Shown one piece after another: positions 13,411 to 24,700 of a stretch of 64,000 bases of DNA. Within the stretch, counting starts at the first letter, position 1; every line of letters starts with the position of its first letter. The DNA is taken from the NCBI RefSeq assembly GCF_900747795.2, contig NC_041402.2, forward strand, positions 33,426,088 through 33,490,087, written 5' to 3'. Below the pieces are notes generated by a model. The model searched no databases and was not told the DNA's origin. It saw nothing but the letters and a program-made list of their open reading frames with translations. The position numbers were made by a program, and so were the translations under genes. Origin of the DNA: Erpetoichthys calabaricus. Lineage: Eukaryota > Chordata > Cladistia > Polypteriformes > Polypteridae.

Positions 13411-14736
13411 GTTCAATCTTTAAAAGAAAAAAGGAAAAGTTGGCTTTAAGTCTTTGCTCACTAGGGTCCACGGATTCTGAAATTTTTGTTGTGCATCCAG
13501 ACACACGACCTGCCTAATTAAATGGGAACAGCAGACTTAATTCTTTTAGAAATTAACTTGAAACATTGGTTCAGGAAGGCATTTAACTTGTCCTGACCTG
13601 CTGATCTTTCTTTCAGTTTACCCTGGTTGCCCAGTTGCTAAAGATAATTTGCTTGTATCACAAATTATGTTGTGTTCAGGGTTTTCTTGGAGTATTTTGT
13701 ATTTTTACCCTGGTTTATTGTCTCTTATTGGAACTCGTTGCTTTGCGTTTCCTGTATTTTACTTTATTTAGGGTCTTATACGAATATATGTATCCAGCAT
13801 TGCTCTATATATGCCCTGTTCATTCTAAATTTCTGTGAAGCACTTCTGAATCAGATAAAGAGGCTTTAGAAATACAATATATTGTTGTGTCAGTCAACTC
13901 ATATACTTTTCCGTCTTAAACTGCAATTAACATATTAGGTGCCTGATGTCCCAATTTTTAGCAACCGTCTCATGCAACCGAACTGTTGTCGCACTATAAT
14001 CGTCTAATAGCCATCGCGATGCAAAATATTTGGATGCAGCACCGACTCTGTTAAAGCGCCAATCTTGAATTCAAGTTTCTCTCTTATTTAACCTAAAAAG
14101 TGTACTTGGGATTCCTTATACTAACTCGAATACAGTACGTTTTGCCAGTTTTATTTGAACGATTTTGTGTATACTACGACTTGGCCACAACTGAATCGAA
14201 GTGGTAACCTTTTGTGAAAACTATTTCACAAATTTGCAAATTTCACTTCAGATTTACTCTACCTAAAGTGTAGTTAAAAACTAGGTCAGTACGGATTACT
14301 AAAAGTAAATGTTGAAATATGCAACCCATATAACCTCATGCGGGCCCGTTTTCTCACACATGAAGATCTACAGTGGGTAGGCCCATTTCGTTCTCTCGTC
14401 TCCATACCACAGCCTGCAGAATCTTTAAGCGGCTTTGCCAAAGAACGTGGGCATAGGGGCTCTCCACGCTTAATTAAACGATCCTGGATACCCTATGTCC
14501 ATCTCACTCTTGTTTGCACACAAGATATCACGGCCTATTCACTCGCTTTCCCGCGTCGAGGTTACCCGCTTTCAAAGGCTCTATTCTGCATCAAAACGAT
14601 GCAGGCCTGTTCTTTGACGCACCTCCGCTCCAAACAACCGATTTTCAACTTTGAATGCATATGTAAAAGAAATACAATGAACACCCAAAAATCCACAGAT
14701 TATATCATTCAAAAACGAAAATCAGCTATTACTTAC

Positions 14737-14850
14737 ATAGAAAGCCACTCGATATGGCAACAACACGAAAAACCTCGAGGACGACGCTCCCACTCTGAGC
14801 CGCAGACTATAAAATGTCCGTCGTAAAACTCGCGAGGATTCTAGCAAATA
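14737..14850 (-). other. Probable non-coding first exon of the NCOA5-like gene
   Basis: On the minus strand the bases ending at 14737 run into a perfect donor, gtaagtaat (14736 downward). The coding start exon at 13410 is preceded by a polypyrimidine-AG acceptor, so a 5' UTR exon joined over an intron of about 1.3 kb is the natural model. The upstream (right) limit is a guess from the GC-rich promoter. The intron 13421-14736 holds no recognised element. Confidence 0.5.
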
Positions 14851-15161
14851 CCTCAGTGAGGCGCTGGAATATCGCGTTGGCGCCTGGAGCGCAAAACCAA
14901 TCGCGGGGGAGGGGTTTTGTTACGTCATCAACCAGTGACGCGAAGACTGTACGCACACAGGATCGGTGAATTCAGGTTTACTCAAGCAATGAAGCCTTGA
15001 GGAAGGACTAGGGGGAATAATCACCTGTACATGACTTTCTCCCTCACCGAGGCAGTAGTCAGCGGCACCACATCAGAGGAGTGAAGATCGGAGGTTCCTT
15101 GAAAAGTGTTTGCGACCGGGACAGAAAAGTGTCAGCAGTGTCCCAACGAACAAGTTCTGCG
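14737..15161. promoter_or_regulatory. Bidirectional promoter of NCOA5-like gene and CNEP1R1
   Basis: The two genes are divergent, with only about 0.4 kb between the inferred 5' UTR donor of the NCOA5-like gene and the CNEP1R1 start codon. The interval is far richer in GC and CpG than its surroundings. It contains a CCAAT box (14897-14901), a CRE-like TTACGTCA (14930-14937), and no TATA box suited to CNEP1R1. This matches shared CpG promoters of head-to-head housekeeping pairs. Transcription start sites are not visible from sequence alone. Confidence 0.65.
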
Positions 15162-18100
15162 ATGAACTCCCTGGAGCAGGCCGAGGGTGAGTGTGGAAGT
15201 CGTAAAAAGAGGAACTGGCTACTTGGGGTTGGACAGTTTGAGATCTGATTTTTGTGACGTGATGTGGATTGACTCAAATAGTCGTACAGAAAGAACTATG
15301 ACAAGACTGAGCAATTCATTGAACCTTGCCCAGGGATATTTGTTTTGAATGACACCGGAAAATGAAGATTTTGCTGCTTGGGTAAAATACGTATTATATA
15401 ATGAATTGAGTATTCTGATTCCAAATCTTAATACAGGATTTGCCTAGCACGTCTAGATTTTAAGTTACACACACTCGTTTGGCTGTTGCTTAATAGTTTG
15501 CTATTCATCCTAGCATCCCATTCATTATATGCAGTTTATTTTTTGCATATGTATGCTTAACTTAAGATCGTGACATGATAGACAAAACTCTGACTTTAGG
15601 GTTGAAATCAGCATACTTGATTTAGTGTAGGACACATGGACTCCACCCAGTGGCAGATTTTATTTATTTCTTTTTTGTGGTTCATTATAATTGTGTATTT
15701 GAGTAAGCTTATAATTGTTTTGGCCGACAATTTTATATTAATGATTGCTTGTACAAGACTATAAAAAAACAACTTTGTGGTGTAGAAATCTGACATTAAA
15801 ATCATTGTATCACATGTATAAATAAGCACAGACATTTTTTAATTCTGAAGGAAATTTCAGAGTTACAGCAGCAGACAAAAAAGGCATAAATGTGCATATA
15901 ACAAGAATTATCTATAAGTAGTAGCTGCTATCGATTAGCAGTAAAATTACTGGTTTGCAGTAGGCCTCTGTCACTGCGCTGTATTACAAGCATGTTAGAA
16001 AGAAGGCCAACTCATTTCTGTCAGACAGTAGCCACCCTCTTTATCCTGAATTTAGGCTGCCATCAGGCTCCAGATTTAAGTTCCTCAGCGTAAGGAGCAA
16101 CAGATTTAAGAGCTATTAGTCCTAGAGCTATAAGCATTTTAAATACTGTTAATTGTTTGCAGTACTGCTAAATTCTGAATTATTATTATTTTGTGTACTG
16201 TTAAAGTTAACAATTCTTTGTACTAATTTTGATTTTGTGTGCCTATGATAAGCATAGTTGTCAGTTTTTGTGTCTTTGCTTATTTACTTGTATTTGTGTA
16301 ACAGTTCAGTATGCTTTGTACTTTTCTGCTACAAACAAATTTCCCTCTGGAATAATAAAAGTGTATATGACCTATATATGAGTATAAGCATATAAGTACA
16401 TAGGAAAGCAATATAGCCAAATTTCATCAATTGTTATAAGTACTAGATCTAAAAATTGTTTTCATTTTATTTTCTAAACCAGGTCACCAGATGTCATAGG
16501 CTACATTTTCATATCTTTCTTTCCTTAAATGCAAACAGTTCACATCTGGTAAAGCAAGAGAAATACATTTTAAAATTGCTTATTTTTTCTTTGACAAATT
16601 TAATGGTAATTCAGGCATCAATTTCATTTGTTCTTTTTGCCAATTTCAGAATCACATGAATATTAATCTAGTCACAAAAGCCTATGCCGGGCCATCAAAG
16701 GGCAAGAATTAATACATCTCCAAAGTATAGTTTTTGTTATCTAGAGGAATAATCAGTTAAACAACTTTATAACTCCAGAACCTATGCTGGTTTACTTTAA
16801 ATAGAGCAATTTTACTTGTTTTTAGGAAATTCATGTTTTTTTTCTGTCTTTACTATTTTGGATATCATTACAGATGTGTGTGACAAGTGACTTCAATTAC
16901 TAATGTTTTTATTAGTATCAAACTTCTAAGTTATTTTTATTGGTTTTCAGAGCATTCATGTTTTTTTCTGTCTTTATGATTATGAAATCTTTAAAGATAG
17001 GACAAGAGTTAGACTTCAATTACCAACATTTTTATGCATTCATTAGAATTAAAATTATGGGAATAATGAAAGGACACACATAGAAAATGTGTTATCTACA
17101 TTAGAACAGCTTAACAAGCTTGGTAGAATTTAAGTTCTAAAGTTTGTGCCCAGTTCTGGTAATTTGCATACTCACTGAAATGTTTATTCAGTCTAGTTCC
17201 ACACTGCTCATATATAATAGTTTTTTTTATATATGAAAATAAAAGAAAAAATACAGCAGTACACATCTCAATTTGGCATGACAGGCATATTTACTGAGTA
17301 TTCACTTGGTTTTTAAACTACTTCTGGGAGCAGCACACACTGTAGTAACAAGCATATGATTAGCTTAGCATCCCCTATGTAGATGATAAACCCAAGATAG
17401 TGGATGCCTACAATGTTTTTGGGCTGCAAATCAACAGGCTTACATTCCATTAGCAGGAGTATTCGTCTTTCCATAATTGCATCCTTCTACAACTTAAAAA
17501 TATGTCTGCCTATACTATAAGTGTGGCTTTTCAGGGTTATGATAAAAATGAATTAAGTTCTGCATTTTTTAAATCTGAAAATATATTAATTTATTAGGTG
17601 GTGATGTGCTGATCTGCACCAAAGGTTTTATAACAGAACGTTTTGTTTGCATTCATGCCAGTGATTCAAAGCTTACTAATGTAAGAAATGAATGAATAGT
17701 ATGTTGAAATTCAATATAAACCTGGTTGTTTTCACATGTAGAAAACATTAAGACCATAATTATGTATTATATTAGCAGTAATATATAACATATAAATAAA
17801 TTACTAGTTCTTTTACCTACAAATGAAAATAGAAGCCTATAAAACATTTACGTTATGTCAGCAATAACTCTTCATTTTCTTAGGGTTTTTTTTCAGTGGT
17901 GGCTTTTCAATGATGTGCATTTACAGTACATAAATGGTCTTGTTGTTTAGATGCACATCTATTTAATTATGATTTAAACTCCTAAGATTAACTTTTTTTT
18001 TTCCTTTTTTATAGATCTTAAGGCATTTGAAAGAAGACTTACTGAATATGTTTCTTGTTTACAGCCAGCAACTGGTCGTTGGCGAAGTAAGTAAAAAGTG

Positions 18101-21057
18101 GTTCCAACTAAGACTAGGTGGTTTTGCACTTGGAAAGACAAATTTGTGCCAAGTGTAATTTTGCAAGTCTCTGCTTATATAAATAAGGTAAAAAAAAAGT
18201 TACTCATGTCTTTTGTGGTTGTAGTAATTAGGCAATCAGTTTTGAGTACAAGTTATACATGTTTATTTTGATATCTTTTTGTATACATTTATCAAACTTT
18301 TGCATTGCACTCAGGGAATTTTATTCTATTCCTCTTTACAACACCGGTTAAAGATCATTGATATTCAAGGCATTTTGTTTGTTTACACACAATAAACTTA
18401 CCATCCCACTACAGCAACTCAGTGGGGTGGAAGTGTGGATGTTGGCTTGGCCTTTTCCAAACATGAATTCTTTTGTTCTTTTGCTATTCATTTGTAGATT
18501 TTCCTGGTGTGCTTAGGTTCATTGTCCTCTTTCATTATTCATTTACATCAAGTTTTAGTTGTGGGACAGATGGCATCACTTTTTTTCTCTAGCATATCCT
18601 TATTTGAAAAGGAGGTAATGGTGAGCTCAGTGATTGTGAAGAGTCTAGGTCCCATGGCTGCAGAAACCCATCTGCCACTGTGTATGAGGTTCTTGTGGTG
18701 AAGCGCAGTGTTTGGTTTTTGCCTAAGATAACATTGCATATAATGATCAAAGAGGTCCACGGTTTTGGTTGTCCAAAGGACATTGTTTTAGGAGTCTTAT
18801 TTCTAATGTCAAAAGTTATGAACTGCAACATTTACCATGTTGAAAAGAGGTCTTTAGATCTATGTATGTAGCCTTTGGGCTATTTGTGATTTCTCATATA
18901 ATTACAGTATATGGCTGATCTTTGGGTGAATTTGCTAGGTCACCTATTCTTGATAGTTGTTTTAATGCTATCCATTTCTACAGAAATCTTATAATGGCAG
19001 AATGATTATTTTGTAATTGTTTTGAAATGACCTTATAACTGTCCCCAGACAGATGAGCAGCAACAGTTACTTCTGTGACAATATTTGCAAATATCTTTTG
19101 TTCTTGGCATAAACCTCATTGTTCCAGACCAAACTGTCAAAGGTTCTTTTTTTATATTGAGGAGACAGAACTTCCTGTTCATCAGAAAATCATGTGTACC
19201 AGATTGGCAGCACCTGCCCCGAATTACTTTTCTTGACTGAGATGGAAACAGCAAGGGTGTACTTTCATCTTCACACATGGATTTTGACTGTCGACTTGTT
19301 TCTTACTGAGTACATAGTAACAAAGTTAATTTGGATTGTGCTTTGTCAGCCTTCATTAGCTTTGTTTAAATTGAGGACTTTGTGTTGACTAGATGATTGC
19401 TAGTTACAGTATGTCCTGATACATAAACTATATAATTGAAAGATTAAATGGTTTTTAAAAATGTACTGAATGAAAAACTTTTAAGTGTACAATAAAAGCA
19501 ATAAAAGGAGAGCTTCCATCCATCCATCCATCCATTTTCCAACCCGCTGAATCCAAACAGGGTCACGTGGGTCTGCTGGAGCCAATCCCAGCCAACACAG
19601 GGCACAAGGCAGGAAACAATCCTGGGCAGGGTGCCAACCCACCGCAGGACACACACAAACACACCCACACACCAAGCACACACTAGGGCCAATTTAGAAT
19701 CGCCAATCCACCTAACCAGCATGTCTTTGGACTGTGGGAGGAAACCGGAGCCCCCGGAGGAAACCCACGCAGACACGGGGAGAACATGCAAACTCCACAC
19801 AGGGAGGACCCGGGAATTGAACCCAGGTCCCCAGATCTCCCAACTGCGAGGCAGCAGCGCTACCCACTGCGCCACCGTGCCGCCCAGGAGAGCTTCCATT
19901 GATACATATATGTAGTTAGTTAATTATGCAGACAGTTTGTGTGCCTAATGTTAATCATAGTTTTGTGCATACGGTTTATTGGAGCAACACATCCATTGTT
20001 GCAACGTCACTTAAATGTTAAGTACTTCTTTGTATTGTTTGCCTAGATAAACTTTATCAGTGTATTACCAGACACATACTGATTGGATTTTCTTGTGTAC
20101 AGTTATTCTCATCGTGGTGTCTGTGTGCACAGCAACTGGTGCATGGAACTGGCTTATTGACCCTGAAACACAGAAGGTGAGTGGCTTCTGGTCTCCACTA
20201 ATTGTGCATAATAATATATATTTCTATTGATGTTTACCTTGAATTTTGAACATGTTTTACAGTATATGATCGAAATGAGGGAATAAAATTAAAATAAGCA
20301 AGTGACTCTTGTTATAATTCTAAATTTGCATTTAGAATGGCCACTGATTAGTATTGGCAGTAATGAAAGAGCCAGCCAGTCCCCAGGATTTACAACAGTG
20401 TATTACGTCCCCCCCCACCATCCATCATTCTTTTCTTTTTTTGTTAAAAACAGAAGACAAAATGCTTTATTTGCATTCCTTTTGAAAACTGTGTTTTCTT
20501 CTAGGTGTCTTTCTTTACGTCCTTATGGAACCACCCATTTTTCACCATAAGCTGTGTGACCCTGATAGGCCTCTTTTTTGCTGGAATACACAAAAGAGTT
20601 GTGGCTCCGTCAATGTATCCTTTTTTTTTGTGTAGCCCAGCCAGGTGGATCTGGAGGGGTTTAAGCTGTATATAACAATACTTCTTGATGTAGCAACATT
20701 TGTGCTTGGGATAGTTATTTTCAGAAACTGTTACAAAATAAACATACATTCTACAGATATTCAGACTTATTTTTTTTTAACCATGCTGTTCACAGTATAG
20801 CTGCCCGCTGTCGGACTGTCCTAGCTGAGTATAACATGTCCTGCGATGATGTGAGTAGTTTTATGTATGACAAGAAACAAGCTGTAGAAGTGAATGTGTG
20901 TAGTCTTCTGATAAAATACATTTCATTAACTGCCTGTGGAATGCATATTTTTCAACATCACACACCCTGATTTAACACTCGAAATGAAATTCCCATTTTT
21001 TTCTTTGTTTTTCAGACTGGAAAACTGATCTTGAAGCCTCGTCCCCATGTACAGTAG
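15162..21057 (+). CDS. CNEP1R1: CTDNEP1 regulatory subunit 1 (nuclear envelope phosphatase regulator, TMEM188)
   Basis: Exons: 15162-15186, 18015-18086, 20103-20176, 20505-20614, 20796-20850, 21016-21057 (stop TAG). All introns are GT-AG; 378 bases give 125 residues, the length of human CNEP1R1. The protein starts [20 protein letters not shown] and ends [13 protein letters not shown], nearly identical to mammals. Two membrane segments are visible at about 33-51 ([19 protein letters not shown]) and 67-86 ([19 protein letters not shown]). CNEP1R1 (yeast Spo7) binds and stabilises the phosphatase CTDNEP1 at the nuclear envelope/ER; the complex dephosphorylates lipins and so limits phospholipid and triacylglycerol synthesis. 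The first exon codes only eight residues plus one base, as in other vertebrates. Introns hold a LINE end, a Tc1 relic and a SINE. Confidence 0.97.
15979..16372 (+). mobile_element. Non-LTR retrotransposon 3' end (ORF2 C-terminus and tail)
   Basis: A short open stretch (15979-16119) reads [20 protein letters not shown] followed by [14 protein letters not shown] and a stop. This is the C-terminal signature of fish LINE ORF2 proteins (HPL..EF.LPSG.R). It is followed by a 3' UTR ending in AATTTCCCTCTGGAATAATA, close to the tail at 13085-13155. The copy is 5'-truncated and lies in CNEP1R1 intron 1. Clade not decided. The rest of intron 1 (15187-15960 and 16373-18014) shows nothing recognisable. 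Confidence 0.6.
18480..19400 (-). mobile_element. Decayed Tc1-like transposon in CNEP1R1 intron 2
   Basis: Read on the minus strand this matches a common fish Tc1 family. Recognisable pieces are the region around the initiator (19090-19150), the HTH encoding LPIVWGQL-like residues (about 19030-19060), a GRP/linker region (18900-18960) and, at the left end, the region that in relatives reads tcattgtcct (18520-18530). The outer segment near 19250-19275 (ttcacacatgg) is the family's subterminal motif. Many stops and indels are present and the C-terminal DDE part is largely unrecognisable. Terminal repeats were not resolved. Confidence 0.6.
19520..19885 (-). mobile_element. tRNA-derived SINE, full length, with 14-bp target duplication
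   Basis: Perfect direct repeats AGGAGAGCTTCCAT flank it (19506-19519 and 19886-19899). On the minus strand it begins GGGCGGCACGGTGGCGCAGT, with tRNA-like A box (TGGCGCAGTGG) and a B box (GGTTCAATTCC), continues into the body containing the AGTCCAAAGACATGC core, and ends in a GGAT repeat. It is close in sequence to the plus-strand copy at 53050-53415. The perfect duplication says it is young. It lies in CNEP1R1 intron 2. Confidence 0.92.
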
Positions 21058-21758
21058 CTATGGGATTTGCTGTTTGGGAGCCAGGGAGGAAACTTCATTG
21101 TATTTACATGATCAGTACAGTACCTATTATGGCTTCAGAATAAGTTTATATGTGAGAAAAGCCTGATGTGATGCAGCAGGGATTTGCTGTTTCAAATTTG
21201 GATACGAAGAGCAGTAGAGTATTATTTTTCCTCTGATATCCATTGTTTAAGTCCTGTGAAAGTCAGAGAAGCTGTTCTACATATTTGCTTATCCTTATAT
21301 CCCATTTTTGTCCTGTATCAGTATCTCACAAAGCTTTACATTTGGTTGCCTACCTTTCATAATCTGTTATTTCTGAAATTAAATAGGCTTCATGACCCTT
21401 CGTTTTTTTACCCTTAATTCCTCAGAGAGATCCGAAGCTAATATTGTGGTGCTCCGAAATGAGGCATGTTATGTATGTTACTATAAATGATATAATGGAT
21501 GTAATTCAAGCAAACACACTGCTTGATTTTAGGTGTATACATTTTATTTATAAAGTTATAGCAAACATTTTGATATAATGTTTTTAAATAGCAGGTAAGC
21601 TGTGGGCTTGAATCCAGCAAAGGTTCATGCAGCTGAGGAGTTGCTTGTTGGTTATTTCCCTAACTAGCAGAACAAAACTTTGTTTTAATATAACAGTCAA
21701 ATAAGAAAGCTAAAGTGTTGTGCAGCTGGAAATGTAATTATATTTCACATACTCCTTC

Positions 21759-21764
21759 AATAAA
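21759..21764 (+). terminator. Candidate CNEP1R1 polyadenylation signal
   Basis: AATAAA about 700 bases after the CNEP1R1 stop, followed by a T/GT-rich stretch. A second candidate occurs near 22231. The 3' UTR is plausible but not provable from sequence. Confidence 0.5.
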
Positions 21765-21784
21765 GTTGTCTTCTATTTTTCTAA

Positions 21785-24700
21785 CATTTTCTTTGTGCTT
21801 TTCTGACAGAATTGAAAAATGTAGAGAAAGGTTTCATTGATCACAATAGTTACTATGCTCTACTATCAATCAAGAGTACTGTTGCAGTTGTTGTGTGGTA
21901 GGCAGACTATAGTGGATGCATTAATCTGAAGAGTATCTTTTACATTATAAGTTTCTTTCCTTGCTTGCTGAATTGAATCTGTGTGCAGTACCCATGGTGG
22001 ATAAATCTTTCTAAAATCTTAGCAGTAGTAAGCTTTCAAAAAGTTTAGTTTTGGGTGTCATTTCAGTATTGACCTCCTTTTTATGCCCAACTTTTGTTAT
22101 TGGCTTCTTCTTTTCAACTAAGATGCCATGGTTTTGTTTGGATCCTTAGGCTAAGACCTTTGTACTTCCTTGCCCACTCTTTTGCCTACTCCTTTTTGTG
22201 ACCATCTCCTTGTCATGTCCTTGAGCTCACAATAAAGTTGGTGCTTTTCTACCTTGCCCTTAATACACAGGATCTTTCACTTTTACCAACATTTACCCAC
22301 AAAGCTCAAAGAAATGTCGTTCAATCTAAAAAACTTGCAAATTTTAACACTACACTTACAACTCATGTACCCAGCTGGGGGCAGCAAACAGCTGATTCAG
22401 TTGTCACATTTCACAGCAAACTATTAACACTTGTTAGTATTTGGTAAATTTTGCCTTGTTTTAATCTTTTTATGATGTTTTCTTTGGCAATAATACAGTG
22501 CTAGCCAAACTTCTTATTGCCCAGGTACATTTGTATAATGGTCTGTCTGTTTGTATAATGATGCCTCATCATTTAATTGAATTGAATGACTGTCTACCAT
22601 TAAGAAGCAGTAAAAGTTGCTAATGCCATTCTCAGTTGCTCACTTTTTGCAGATGTTTATTAGCTTGGACACAAATACAAGGTTTTGCTTTGTTAAAAAA
22701 ATGTAACTTCATAAGTTCATTTCAGAGTTACAGTCATATATACACAGTACAATGATATTTCTGTTTGTACATTTAACCAACATGGAGCAGGGGACACTGT
22801 AATAATAAGTAGTGGTGAGCAAAACACAGAATTTTTTTTGCATACAGCTTGGCAAAATTGATGCTAAATTTAATTTCACATGTGATCTCACAACTACAAA
22901 ACTCACTAAAAAGGATGGTTTGGAATTTTAAAAGTTAATTTTGAGGGTTTGAAAGACACATTGCTCCTTAAGATTTTTGCAATACCATGCACCACTTTTA
23001 GACCTGTATATTTCTCAAAAAGGGCTCTAGATACAAATAAATGGGGAAATACTGTCTTTTGGAAATTCAACATGGACAAACACAACCCATAATGAGACAA
23101 CATCATGTACTGTTAGACAAAAGCTATAATCCAGCAAGACAATAAAATTGTTATCCAGTTTAATTGAGAATGAAAATATTGTAACTGCAGTCATGCAGTC
23201 TTAAATGAAATAATGCCTTAGCCAGTACAGAACCTAATGTATGCTGATAATAGTGTTCTCCCATCAGCCCCAACCACTGCTACTGCCTGATGGGAATTAT
23301 ACACCCCACATCTCCACTGTCTTTTGGGTTGCCCTCCTCCAGTACACCTTCTCCCTACTACGCAATATAGCCTATATTTTAAGTTGGACCAAAGCATTGC
23401 ACATGCAAACATATATGAAAATTGGTTCAACCATTGTTGCCTGATTTGACAAACAATCGAACAAATATTCTGATTTTATTTACTGTGCCTAGATTATAAC
23501 ATTAATACTACATTTAGTTCTCTTCCCTAAACTTCATATTCCCAGTCATCCCCTTTTTTCACAAATAATACTGTTGGAAAAGTAGAGTTGAAGAAAAGAA
23601 AAAAGTCTTAAGATGTAAAACTGCTCTATTGATTGACAAAGAATAGCTGTTTCTAAGACAGATTGTCATATTTATGTCCTACTGAGCAAAGTTTATTCTT
23701 CCCAGTGTGACCCAGTACAGTGAGTATACAGTATGCCTAAGCCTTTATATTAGAGCAATTGTGATTTCTTCTATTTGAGCAGTGGTACAAAAGTGACCAC
23801 AATGATGATCATTCAGAGAAAATGAACCATCCTGGATCACCCCAATAAAACCCATGAGGTGGAGGAGGACCTGTCAGGATGCTGAAGACTTCTGATAGCA
23901 TGAAATACATGACAGCAGAGTCTTAACTTGAGGACAAGGGGTTGGGATCAAATATTGTATAGATTTAAGAAAGTATTCACTTAGAGAGAGATATGTATAG
24001 TTGTGGATAATCCACAACACATAAAACCTGAGGGGTATTCATTCCTTGAAGAGAGTAATTTTTATCTCATTAAAATACTTTATTGCCATAACATACAGTG
24101 AATTCCACTTGGTAAAACTAAAGCAGCAATACAAATGCATAACAAGAACAGTAGTCATCATCTGCAGCAGCCCACTTATTCTAAAAAATACACTTGGACA
24201 TAATCACCAAATCCATCTTAATAAAAGGATAAGTGTCTTTATGGTCTATCTGTGTATCCATCCAATTGCTATGTCTCAGTCATTTCAAATGACAGTGAAT
24301 CACAAACATTATTAGTAATAAAATGCATAGTCATTTGTCATTCCAATAGGTGGTGCATCACAAACAGTAGTACTGCTTTTACGAATTATATACTAACAAG
24401 AAGCATATGCATTGAATAGTGCACTGCAAATGCTAACACTTAGGTCTATGCTCATTACTTCAATCTCAACCCATCTTGAACAACCAGCACAGCTAGTTAC
24501 TAAGATATTTTATGGTTTCAGTCTGCTAATCTCAACTGAATCCACAGCAAGTAAGTGACAACCAGTGACTTTACAAAACGTGCATAACATTTTTGCTGTT
24601 GCCTGTACCATACCAAACTATGATGTATAAGGCCAAAACTTCTAATAATTTACTTGTACAAAATCTGTTGCTTTCTGTAATACTGTAAACTTCCTTCACT

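Noticed and set aside
14338-14826. 162-residue plus-strand open frame through the shared promoter
   Set aside because: No recognisable domain; it lies over the inferred non-coding exon of the NCOA5-like gene and owes its length to GC-rich sequence.
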